Part shown: positions 34,620 to 42,953 of the stretch, one piece after another
Position numbering within the stretch: position 1 is the first letter of the stretch
Layout of the letters: every line of letters begins with the position of its first letter
Source: Bacteroidales bacterium
Lineage (GTDB): Bacteria > Bacteroidota > Bacteroidia > Bacteroidales > G3-4614
Length of the DNA stretch: 48,305 nt
NCBI GenBank assembly: GCA_017521245.1
Contig: JAFXDI010000039.1
Location: 1 to 48,305 of the forward strand
Direction: 5' to 3'
Translations under genes and position numbers: made by a program
The notes under the pieces: model-generated
What the model saw: only the letters and a program-made list of their open reading frames with translations
Told to the model about the DNA's origin: nothing
The model's database searches: none

Positions 34620-37508
34620 ATGAAACAGGTACAGATATATAATAAGATAGGAGTTATACGAAATCTACTCATAATAATGATAATGATGACAATCTTCTCA
34701 TCAGAATCATTAGCACAATTGAATGCGTTAGATTATCGTTTGCAAAAACGTCCAAGGCTAGAGAAATTTGATAATCCCAAATTTAAAGACCACACATTTA
34801 TGAGTGTGGCAGCGGGAGCGCAATTTAACTTCTTGAACGGGCAACATGGAACCGAAGTTGGTCCGGTGATGCGTTATTATGTAGGAAAATGGTTTACTCC
34901 TGTAATAGGAGCAAGATTTGGTATTGATATGTCATATCTCTATGACAGAGGAACCGAAACTTTTGGAATCTTTGGTTTTAATGCCGACTATTTAGCAAAT
35001 ATCAGTGCATTTGTACGAGGATACAATCCTGACCGACTATTTGAGTTTTATGGAATTGCGGGATTAACATACAAGCGTTCATATCAATACGGAAACGGAA
35101 ACAATCTGTTTGGAGGAGTATTAGGATTTCAAGGAAACTTTACGCTAACGCCGTTGATTGATTTATATATTGAGCCAAAGGTAACATTGGCAAATGATTC
35201 ATATAACGACAGAGAAAAAGACCTTGAACGTAAGTTTGACTTAATGCCTGAAGTAACAGTCGGAGTAACATATAAGATGGTACCCGATGAAAAACGTAAA
35301 ACAACCGATTTTACAAACTCAGGATTTAAGAATAATCTATTCTTTACAACAGCATTTGGAGTACAACGAGTAACCACCCGATTAATGGATTTAAAAGGTC
35401 GTAACTATGCTGGATTTAGTGGAATGTTAGGATTTGGAGGATGGTTTAATCAAGTACAAGGTTTAAGACTATCAGCTTTGGCAGGATTTGCTCCCTATAT
35501 CCCTGATAATGGAGTAACAACTGAAAATGTGTTGATAAACGGTGTCGGAAGAGCAGATTACTTAGTAAATTATAGTAATCTGTTTGGAGGATACAACGAA
35601 AAACGTATTTTCAAGTTAATAGGAACATTTGGTGTTGAGTTGGCAGCAACCAAATATGTAGATTCAGGATGGAAGGTAGCAGGAGGTTTAGGTATTGGAT
35701 TGCAAGGAGCATTCCGAGTATCGCCAACAGTCGACCTTTTCATGGAACCCAGAATGTCGTTCTACAATAAAACATACACACATGCACAAAACAATCGTTT
35801 TGATGGAGTGGCATCAATGCTATTTGGTGTAACTTACCACAGTAGCGATAATGAGTACAAAAAAGACAATGACATATTTGCTCACAAGTCAAAAACAGAT
35901 CATATGTTTGTATCTGCATCAGCAGGTATGGGAGGAACAATTGAGAGATTCCCTCAAGACCTATCTGGAGGAGATGCAATAGCATATCGTTTCAATATAG
36001 GAATAGGTAAATGGTTTACAAAAAATTCGGGATTGCAAGTAACCGGAGGAGCGTTGTTGTTTGGTACACGCAGTCCATATAGTTTAACAAACGATCCTTA
36101 TAGAGCAAGAACTTTAACATTGGGTGTTGACTATTTGTTGAATATGACAAATGTTGTTGCAGGTTATCGCGAAGACAGACTCTTTGAGGTAATAGGAGGA
36201 GCAGGAGTTTCTGCAATATATCACCACTCATCGTTCTATCCAGCATTACAAGCATTCTTCAGAGGAAACTTCAATTTGATGAAGAATTGGAGTGTATATG
36301 TAGAGCCACATGCAATGTGGTCGCCAACACGAGGAGTATTTACCAATACAATAGTAACACGCAAGTCAATAGTAATGACAGCCAACGTAGGTACAACATA
36401 TACATTAAAAGGATATGAAGCAGCTTCGTATGACCAGTTCTTAGCAAGTGAAGGTAAACGCCTTTTCTTCTCAATAGGAGCAGGAGCATCAGGAAATCTT
36501 GATAACCGTCTATTTGATAATGCTAAATTCCGTGTAGGACCAATGGGACGCTTATCAGTAGGATGCTGGGAATCTCCAGTATTGGGATGGAGAGTAAGTG
36601 CAATGGCTGAGAAGGTGAATGGCAAAACAAACGAAAAAGATATCTCACATGCAGGATTAGAGGCCGATGTAATGTTCTCATTAATGAATGCAGCATTGGG
36701 CTATAAACCATATCGTTTATTTGATTTGAATGTAATAGCAGGAGTTCACACCGGATTCTCAATTGTAAATCATAACAAACGATTTATCCCAGGCTTCAAA
36801 GGAAGTGTTCAAGGAGTATTCAATGTAACCCCCAAAATAGGAATATATGTTGAGCCTCAGGTAGCAGTATATTTGAATAAGTTTGACGGAGAAAACAAAC
36901 AAAAAACAAATGTGGCACTATTGGCAGGATTAACATATACAATGAATAAAGCCGACAGAGGTAAAACTGCAACTTCCGAGATGGAAGATAAAAACTTTAT
37001 CTCAATGTACGGAGGTTTAGGATTATACGGAAATACATTAATGTCTAAGTTTACTGGTAAATTTGCTGATAAGATGACATACTCTGGAGGTATATCATAC
37101 GGACGTTGGATTACACCAGTACACGGATTGAGAATAAATGCAGAGTACAACCATATTAAAAAACCTTTCGAAACAATAGGAGAGAAGATGGGAGTGGTTG
37201 CTCCTCGAGTTGATTATATGTTGAATATGACAAATTTGATATGTGGATACGATCCTCAATCTAAATTTGATGCAATAATCTTTGCGGGAGCAGGAGTTGT
37301 AATACCAGCAACAGGAGAGAATCCATCAGTAAAAACAACATATAATTTAGCATTTGGATTGAAAGCAAACGTAAGAGTAACCGACAAGATAAACTTCTAT
37401 GTTGAACCCCGCGGAGTATTCTATGGAGATAAAATTGACGGATACAAATCAAATGCAGGATTTGATGCAACAGCAATGTTATTAGCAGGATTTGATTTCA
37501 AATTCTAA
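34620..37508 (+). CDS. Outer-membrane protein of five tandem barrel-like repeats
   Basis: 962 residues from the ATG at 34620, 7 bp after the previous stop; signal peptide with cleavage after SLA. The mature protein consists of five diverged repeats of 161-171 residues at 34797-35279, 35337-35843, 35904-36407, 36462-36944 and 36993-37505. They are joined by charged linkers of about 16-20 residues. Each repeat has a Gly-rich first strand, a central (A/V)DY(L/M)xNxxNxxxGYxxxRxF-like motif, a later TPxIDxYxEP-like motif and ends in GVTYxM or a similar aromatic strand (last one GFDFKF). Repeat 4 has lost the DYL core (EADVMFSLMN). Each unit looks like an eight-stranded barrel. I do not know a characterised homologue. 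Confidence 0.85.
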   Translation: MKQVQIYNKIGVIRNLLIIMIMMTIFSSESLAQLNALDYRLQKRPRLEKFDNPKFKDHTFMSVAAGAQFNFLNGQHGTEVGPVMRYYVGKWFTPVIGARFGIDMSYLYDRGTETFGIFGFNADYLANISAFVRGYNPDRLFEFYGIAGLTYKRSYQYGNGNNLFGGVLGFQGNFTLTPLIDLYIEPKVTLANDSYNDREKDLERKFDLMPEVTVGVTYKMVPDEKRKTTDFTNSGFKNNLFFTTAFGVQRVTTRLMDLKGRNYAGFSGMLGFGGWFNQVQGLRLSALAGFAPYIPDNGVTTENVLINGVGRADYLVNYSNLFGGYNEKRIFKLIGTFGVELAATKYVDSGWKVAGGLGIGLQGAFRVSPTVDLFMEPRMSFYNKTYTHAQNNRFDGVASMLFGVTYHSSDNEYKKDNDIFAHKSKTDHMFVSASAGMGGTIERFPQDLSGGDAIAYRFNIGIGKWFTKNSGLQVTGGALLFGTRSPYSLTNDPYRARTLTLGVDYLLNMTNVVAGYREDRLFEVIGGAGVSAIYHHSSFYPALQAFFRGNFNLMKNWSVYVEPHAMWSPTRGVFTNTIVTRKSIVMTANVGTTYTLKGYEAASYDQFLASEGKRLFFSIGAGASGNLDNRLFDNAKFRVGPMGRLSVGCWESPVLGWRVSAMAEKVNGKTNEKDISHAGLEADVMFSLMNAALGYKPYRLFDLNVIAGVHTGFSIVNHNKRFIPGFKGSVQGVFNVTPKIGIYVEPQVAVYLNKFDGENKQKTNVALLAGLTYTMNKADRGKTATSEMEDKNFISMYGGLGLYGNTLMSKFTGKFADKMTYSGGISYGRWITPVHGLRINAEYNHIKKPFETIGEKMGVVAPRVDYMLNMTNLICGYDPQSKFDAIIFAGAGVVIPATGENPSVKTTYNLAFGLKANVRVTDKINFYVEPRGVFYGDKIDGYKSNAGFDATAMLLAGFDFKF

Positions 37509-37540
37509 AGAGATAAAAAGAATATTTTACTATAATACAA

Positions 37541-37573
37541 AACAGAAGAGGTTGGTTAATCTTTTCTGTTTTT
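37541..37573 (+). terminator. Terminator of the repeat-barrel operon
   Basis: AACAGAAGAG (37541-37550) pairs with CTTTTCTGTT (37561-37570), one G-T wobble, followed by TTT. Confidence 0.75.
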
Positions 37574-37716
37574 GTTTTATAATATAATTATGTAAAAGAA
37601 TTTCTATGGTCAAAGAACCACTAAACAAATAAAGTTGTTGATTTTAAATATCACTTTAAATTGTAAAACTTGAGATAAATAGTTAACTAGTAATCTAATA
37701 TTTAAAAAATAATTAT

Positions 37717-37724
37717 TACCTTCG
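37717..37724 (+). promoter_or_regulatory. Weak -7-like element ahead of rmlB
   Basis: TACCTTCG resembles TAnnTTTG with one mismatch, 23 bases before rmlB. No proper -33 TTG is present. The terminator just upstream implies that a promoter must lie in this 170-bp gap. Confidence 0.35.
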
Positions 37725-37746
37725 CAATATATATGCCATATATTAT

Positions 37747-38946
37747 ATGAAAAAATATCTTGTAACAGGAGCCGCCGGTTTTATAGGAGCAAACTTTGTA
37801 AAGTATATGTTGTCGAAGTATGATGATATATATATAGTAATCCTTGATAAACTAACCTATGCAGGAAACTTAGGGACAATAAAAAACGAGATAGAGGATA
37901 GCAGAGTTGAGTTTGTGTTGGGAGATATATGCGATAAAGAGAAAGTATCAGAGATATTCTCTAAATATGACATCGACTATGTAGTAAACTTTGCAGCCGA
38001 GTCGCATGTTGACAGAAGTATCACCAACCCACAACTATTCTTAGAAACCAATATACTTGGAACTCAAAATATGTTGGAGTGTGCAAAACAAGCATGGATA
38101 ACAGGAAAAGATTACAAAGGGTATCCAACATACAAGGATGGGAAAAAATACCTACAAGTCTCAACCGATGAGGTGTATGGCTCATTAAGCAAAGATTATG
38201 ACCAGCCCCAGCAACTGGAGATAACTGATGAAGAGGTTAAACAAGTAGTAAAAGGAAGAACAGATATAAAGACATACGGAGATAAATATTTCACCGAGAC
38301 AACACCATTAGACCCTCGTTCGCCATATTCAGCATCAAAAACAAGTGCCGACTTAATAGTTAGAGCATACAACGAAACATATAAGATGCCAATAAATATA
38401 ACTCGTTGTTCTAATAACTACGGGCCATATCACTTTCCTGAGAAGTTGATACCTTTAATCATAAAGAATATACTTGAAGGAAAAAAACTTCCAGTATATG
38501 GCAAAGGAGAGAATGTTCGCGATTGGCTCTATGTTGAAGACCATGCAAAAGCCATTGATATGGTATTAAATTCAGGAAGAGTAGGAGAGGTATATAATAT
38601 TGGAGGATTTAACGAAGAGACCAATATAAACATTGTAAAATTGGTAATTGATACCATTGCTCGAATAATGAGAGAAGAGCCATCATATCAATCAGTGTTA
38701 AAAGTACCAGTTGAAATGATAAATTATGATTTAATAACATACGTTGGCGACAGATTAGGTCACGATATGCGATACGCAATTGATCCCTCAAAAACAGCAA
38801 GAGAGTTAGGTTGGTATCCCGAGACTCCTTTTGCCGTAGGAATAGAAAAGACCATTCGTTGGAACTTAGATAATCAAGATTGGGTTAATGAGGTAGCAAG
38901 TGGAGACTATCAAAAATATTACGACCAAATGTATAAAAACAGATAA
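37747..38946 (+). CDS. rfbB: dTDP-glucose 4,6-dehydratase (RmlB/RfbB)
   Basis: NAD-dependent short-chain dehydrogenase that converts dTDP-glucose to dTDP-4-keto-6-deoxyglucose. Rossmann motif TGAAGFIGANF (7-17), DKLTYAGN, AAESHVDRSI, catalytic STDEVYG and YSASK (Tyr and Lys of the YxxxK pair). The 399 residues exceed E. coli RmlB (about 360), mainly through an insertion after STDEVYG (LSKDYDQPQQLEI and onward), which I recall as common in Bacteroidetes. Heads a four-gene dTDP-sugar operon; rmlA follows 27 bp later. Confidence 0.95.
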   Translation: MKKYLVTGAAGFIGANFVKYMLSKYDDIYIVILDKLTYAGNLGTIKNEIEDSRVEFVLGDICDKEKVSEIFSKYDIDYVVNFAAESHVDRSITNPQLFLETNILGTQNMLECAKQAWITGKDYKGYPTYKDGKKYLQVSTDEVYGSLSKDYDQPQQLEITDEEVKQVVKGRTDIKTYGDKYFTETTPLDPRSPYSASKTSADLIVRAYNETYKMPINITRCSNNYGPYHFPEKLIPLIIKNILEGKKLPVYGKGENVRDWLYVEDHAKAIDMVLNSGRVGEVYNIGGFNEETNINIVKLVIDTIARIMREEPSYQSVLKVPVEMINYDLITYVGDRLGHDMRYAIDPSKTARELGWYPETPFAVGIEKTIRWNLDNQDWVNEVASGDYQKYYDQMYKNR

Positions 38947-38973
38947 AAGAGTAATACCCTAAAACATAAAGCA

Positions 38974-39855
38974 ATGAAAGGAATTGTATTAGCAGGAGGT
39001 TCGGGAACAAGATTATATCCCATAACAAAAGGAGTATCAAAACAGATGCTGCCTATATATGACAAGCCAATGATATACTATCCTATATCGGTGTTAATGT
39101 TAGCAGGGATACGCGAAATATTAATAATATCAACACCTGATGATTTGCAAGGCTTTAAACGCCTATTAGGAGATGGCTCACAGTTCGGAGTAAAATTTAG
39201 TTATGCTGAGCAACCATCACCCGATGGGTTGGCACAAGCATTTATAATAGGAGAGGAGTTTATAGGCAATGATTCAGCCTGTATGGTATTAGGAGACAAC
39301 ATATTTTATGGACAAGGATTCTCTAAAATGCTGAAAAATGCAGTAGCAAAAGCAGAAAACGGCGAAGCAACAATATTTGGATATTGGGTAAATGATCCAG
39401 AGCGTTACGGAGTGGCAACCTTTGATGAAGAGTTAAATGTAACCTCAATAATTGAAAAACCTCAAAATCCCAAATCAAACTATGCCGTAGTAGGATTATA
39501 TTTCTATCCAAATAGGGTAGTTGAGATAGCAAAAAGTATAAAGCCGTCGGCGCGAGGAGAGTTAGAGATAACCACAGTGAATAATGTATTTAAAGATACG
39601 CAAGGATTAAAAATATCATTATTGGGACGTGGATTTGCTTGGCTTGATACAGGAACGCATGAATCTCTTTTTGATGCCTCAAATTTTATAGGAACAATAG
39701 AGAGACGACAAGGACTAAAAGTAGCATGTCTTGAGGAGATAGCCTTCCGTAATCGTTGGATAACAGCAAAAGATGTATTAGCTATTGCCGAACCAATGAA
39801 GAAAAATCAATATGGGCAATATCTAATAAATTTAGTAGAGGAGTATAGTAAATAA
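38974..39855 (+). CDS. rfbA: Glucose-1-phosphate thymidylyltransferase (RmlA/RfbA)
   Basis: Makes dTDP-glucose from glucose-1-phosphate and dTTP, the first committed step of deoxysugar synthesis. 293 residues with the nucleotidyltransferase signature [19 protein letters not shown] at 6-24 split by the G-rich loop, the KPMIYYP substrate site, GDNIFYG (metal-binding Asp) and [10 protein letters not shown]. Length and motifs are canonical. It stands between rmlB and the two cupin genes, the next one starting 5 bp later. Confidence 0.96.
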   Translation: MKGIVLAGGSGTRLYPITKGVSKQMLPIYDKPMIYYPISVLMLAGIREILIISTPDDLQGFKRLLGDGSQFGVKFSYAEQPSPDGLAQAFIIGEEFIGNDSACMVLGDNIFYGQGFSKMLKNAVAKAENGEATIFGYWVNDPERYGVATFDEELNVTSIIEKPQNPKSNYAVVGLYFYPNRVVEIAKSIKPSARGELEITTVNNVFKDTQGLKISLLGRGFAWLDTGTHESLFDASNFIGTIERRQGLKVACLEEIAFRNRWITAKDVLAIAEPMKKNQYGQYLINLVEEYSK

Positions 39856-39860
39856 GAAAT

Positions 39861-40274
39861 ATGGCACTTGATAAAGTAAAAAAGGTAGAACTCCCAAAAG
39901 TAGTTGATTTCAGAGGAAATCTATCAGTGATAGAAGAGTTGAATCAAATACCCTTCGAGATAAAACGAGTATATTGGATATACGATGTACCCGGAGGGGA
40001 AAAACGATATGGGCATGCCTTTAAGGAGCAACATGAATTCATAGTAGCTCTTTCAGGAAGTTTTGATATAATCCTAAACGATGGTACAGAGGAGCGAGTA
40101 TATACTCTAAACCGTTCGTATAATGGAGTATATATCCCTAATAAAATATGGAGAAGAATAGAGAACTTCTCAACTAACTCAGTTGCATTAGTATTGTCCT
40201 CAACACATTTCTCTCAAGACGATTACATTGATGATTATAACGAATATCTGCAATATCTAAAAGACAATGGATAA
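39861..40274 (+). CDS. FdtA/QdtA-like cupin, altered active-site motif
   Basis: 137-residue single-domain cupin of the WxcM/FdtA/QdtA type, enzymes that isomerise dTDP-4-keto-6-deoxyglucose to the 3-keto sugar on the way to Fuc3NAc or Qui3NAc. It has VDFRGNLSVIEE near the start, FEIKRVYWIYDVPG, and LSGSFDIILNDG. At the usual RGxHAHK site it reads YGHAFKEQ, so the second His of the HxH pair is Phe. It may have a changed reaction or specificity, or act as a non-catalytic partner of the next gene. It overlaps that gene by 8 bases. Confidence 0.82.
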   Translation: MALDKVKKVELPKVVDFRGNLSVIEELNQIPFEIKRVYWIYDVPGGEKRYGHAFKEQHEFIVALSGSFDIILNDGTEERVYTLNRSYNGVYIPNKIWRRIENFSTNSVALVLSSTHFSQDDYIDDYNEYLQYLKDNG

Positions 40275-40698
40275 GAAACTATATAATATAAACGATTGTA
40301 AAGTAATAGAGTTAGGTAAATATTACCGTCCCAATGGTAATCTTACAGCCGTTGAGGGAGCAAATAATCAAATAGGGTTTGATATTAAAAGAGTCTATTA
40401 CATATATGATGTACCTGCAACCAGTGACAGAGGAGGTCATGCTCATAAGGAGTTGATGCAGTTGATAGTGGCAGTGAGTGGCAGTTTTGATGTCCTTGTA
40501 GATGACGGAAAGAAATTTAAAACAGTAACACTTAACCGTCCCAATTTGGGCTTACTTTTACCACCAGGAATATGGCGAGAGATAAAAAACTTCTCATCAG
40601 GAGCGGTAACATTAGTGTTGGCATCTGCACCATACGATGAAGGAGATTATGTTCGCAGTTATACAAAATTTATGGATTATAGAGAATCAATAAAATAG
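40267..40698 (+). CDS. FdtA/QdtA-like dTDP-4-keto-6-deoxyhexose 3,4-ketoisomerase
   Basis: 143-residue cupin paralogous to the gene before it (shared FDIKRVYYIYDVPA and AVSGSFDVLVDDG). It keeps the canonical active-site motif DRGGHAHKEL, whose two His residues are catalytic in characterised FdtA/QdtA isomerases. With RmlA and RmlB it would give dTDP-3-keto-6-deoxyhexose; the aminotransferase (FdtB) and acetyltransferase (FdtC) needed next are not in this window. Last gene of the operon, closed by a strong terminator. Whether the product has the galacto or gluco configuration cannot be told. Confidence 0.88.
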   Translation: MDKKLYNINDCKVIELGKYYRPNGNLTAVEGANNQIGFDIKRVYYIYDVPATSDRGGHAHKELMQLIVAVSGSFDVLVDDGKKFKTVTLNRPNLGLLLPPGIWREIKNFSSGAVTLVLASAPYDEGDYVRSYTKFMDYRESIK

Positions 40699-40718
40699 TC
40701 CAATTTAAATAATTAAAC

Positions 40719-40758
40719 AAAGGAGTGTTCTCTTCGCAATTGAAGAGGACACTCCTTT
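40719..40758. terminator. Bidirectional terminator, dTDP-sugar operon / GH89
   Basis: AAAGGAGTGTTCTCTTC (40719-40735) pairs with GAAGAGGACACTCCTTT (40742-40758), one wobble, six-base loop. It separates two convergent units. Confidence 0.88.
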
Positions 40759-40808
40759 ATTATTTATCATTATAATTAAACTACTGTATTATTAAAATAC
40801 AATATCCT

Positions 40809-42926
40809 CTAATCTTCAATCAATAATAATATATCTTTAGCAATATCAATTACGTTATTGTATGCTTTGTGAGGATATGATTTTTTATTCTTAACCCAAT
40901 CTTCATCAAAAGAGTACCAATCAAAATTATCAAGGTTTTTACCATTTTTGAGGGAGTCAAAAAATAACATCCAGCGATTATAGTATAAATCCTTTAAAAT
41001 ACCATTCCACTCTTTGTGGGCATAATCTCTTAAACCTCCATTCTCTGAGGCATTTCTATCTCCCCATGTGGTAATCTGCACCTTGGCATTCCACTCGTAT
41101 AAATCACGCTCTTTGCGAGTTTTCCCCATCTTGCGAGCCGATTCAATCCAGTTGCCAACCATAAACTCTTTACGGCACGAGAGCAGATAGTCTTGTGCTA
41201 AAATTAAGTTTAAGAACTCATTGCATTTGTTGTTGAATAACTCTTTGTTATTACTGTCAAAAGCACACTCAATCTCTTTTAAAACCAATCTGCCCTTTTC
41301 GCTTATTGCCTGACGCAGAATATCAGTTAAATCATATTCAAAGTTATTATTATCCCTGTAATTATCGGCAATCTCCGCCATAAGAGTAGCAGCCTTTATA
41401 ATCTCTTGAGGATTGTAGTAATCCTCGCAGTTAGCCCATTTTGAAGTATTTCTCACACCTAAAGCAGGTCTCGCACAAAATATCGATTCATGAGTACCCT
41501 GTTGCCTATTCTCTTTGGGAGCGTTGTATATGGAGTTTCTTAAAATCCTCCAAATATTAATAAGAGTTGAGTCGTAAGAGCCATATCTTGTCACAACGTA
41601 ATCTCTTAACCACTCATCCTTATCAAACCTCTCACCACGCCATGTAAGTTCGGTAAGTAATTCAAACATAATGGTATTGTTTTCAATCCCTTCGGGAGTC
41701 ATTCCAATACCTTTAAGAGAACTATTATTACTCTCTTTTATCTCATAAAAACCATCAATAACAGCATCAAACTTTCCATGTAAACCAACATTGCCGCCAA
41801 AGTTTAAAAGCATACAGTATGCCCAATCGTGCCCTTGGTAATGTTCCCATTGAGGAGTGCTCTCGCTATGTAAGTCCAAAATAAGCATATCCCCCTTTTT
41901 TATAGGAGTAATCATCTCTTTGTTGGGATTACCTTGCCATCCTTGAACTATCCAAACAGCATTTTTGTTACAACTCTTCATTGCACTTAAAATGGTTTTT
42001 CCAGCCTCAGCCATATCAATCCCCTCAGTTATACCACCCTCATGAAAAGGATCAATTGCATAAAAATTGGTCTTACCAAAAAGTTTCTCTTGTTCACTAT
42101 AATAGATGCTTGCAATATAGTTAAAATTAGAGTCGTTAGGTAAAATAAAAAATGGTCTCTTATAACCGCACCACAATCCTGTATTAACAGCATCAATGCC
42201 CAATTTATCTTTAGCATTACTTGGAATCATACCGCAGTAACCAGGTAAAACAGGTTCAATGCCATACTCCCTCAATCTTTCAAGAATTTTATGTTGTAGA
42301 GAAACTTGGCGTTTATACCATCTTTTGTAATTAGGTCCACCCCAACCTTCAAGATTATTCATAAGCCACCAAGCCGAGAAAGCAGGTCCTGCAATAAAAT
42401 CATCAATCTCTCTATCGTTGTAGCCAAGTCTCTTAAGAACATTAACCCAAACGCCTTCGCTACCAGTAATTGCAAGAGATAAATTTATACCATGCAGAGC
42501 CATCCAGTCAATTTCACGTTCCCAACGCTCCCAATCCCAGAATGCCATAGAGTATGAAAAGGTACAGAAATTAAGATTATATCTATACTTTATATCACTC
42601 TCAATTCTTATTGGCTTTTCAATAATAGGAAGTAATTCGGGTAGGGGATTGCTCATATTGTTCCACGACAAATGAATACCTGCATAATATTTTAAATACC
42701 AGTTAATACCGGTTGCAATAGAAACAAAGTTATTACCTTTAACAAGAATCTTATTATTGTTTGAACTCAGTTCAAAAAAATCCTTGTCGCTATCGCAAAT
42801 CTCAATAGCGAATCTATCCGAAGCCCCCTTATCAATTCTCTCCAGCAATCCGTTGATAGGATTCGCTGAAACCTTAAAAAATGGGAGAACAAATAAAACT
42901 GAAATAAAAAATATAATTTTCTTCAC
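40809..42926 (-). CDS. Alpha-N-acetylglucosaminidase, GH89 (NAGLU-like)
   Basis: Releases terminal alpha-linked GlcNAc, as in heparan sulfate or gastric mucin glycans. 705 residues. Signal peptide 1-21 (cleavage after VSA), an N-terminal small alpha/beta domain (about 25-105), a TIM-barrel catalytic domain (about 108-435) and a C-terminal all-helical domain. Recognisable NAGLU segments are WDWERWEREIDWMALHGIN, then DPFHEGG with acid/base candidate Glu296, and GMTPEGIENN with nucleophile candidate Glu412 (equivalent to human Glu446). It lies 27 bp downstream of the DEAD-box helicase gene, so it may share its transcript. Periplasmic or cell-surface location is likely. Confidence 0.92.
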   Translation of the reverse strand: MKKIIFFISVLFVLPFFKVSANPINGLLERIDKGASDRFAIEICDSDKDFFELSSNNNKILVKGNNFVSIATGINWYLKYYAGIHLSWNNMSNPLPELLPIIEKPIRIESDIKYRYNLNFCTFSYSMAFWDWERWEREIDWMALHGINLSLAITGSEGVWVNVLKRLGYNDREIDDFIAGPAFSAWWLMNNLEGWGGPNYKRWYKRQVSLQHKILERLREYGIEPVLPGYCGMIPSNAKDKLGIDAVNTGLWCGYKRPFFILPNDSNFNYIASIYYSEQEKLFGKTNFYAIDPFHEGGITEGIDMAEAGKTILSAMKSCNKNAVWIVQGWQGNPNKEMITPIKKGDMLILDLHSESTPQWEHYQGHDWAYCMLLNFGGNVGLHGKFDAVIDGFYEIKESNNSSLKGIGMTPEGIENNTIMFELLTELTWRGERFDKDEWLRDYVVTRYGSYDSTLINIWRILRNSIYNAPKENRQQGTHESIFCARPALGVRNTSKWANCEDYYNPQEIIKAATLMAEIADNYRDNNNFEYDLTDILRQAISEKGRLVLKEIECAFDSNNKELFNNKCNEFLNLILAQDYLLSCRKEFMVGNWIESARKMGKTRKERDLYEWNAKVQITTWGDRNASENGGLRDYAHKEWNGILKDLYYNRWMLFFDSLKNGKNLDNFDWYSFDEDWVKNKKSYPHKAYNNVIDIAKDILLLIED

Positions 42927-42953
42927 AGTCCTCTAACAACTGAAAATTAACAA

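Noticed and set aside
34797..37505. Tandem DNA repeat or CRISPR-like array in the five-barrel gene
   Set aside because: The repeats are protein-level and strongly diverged; no repeated DNA units with spacers are seen.
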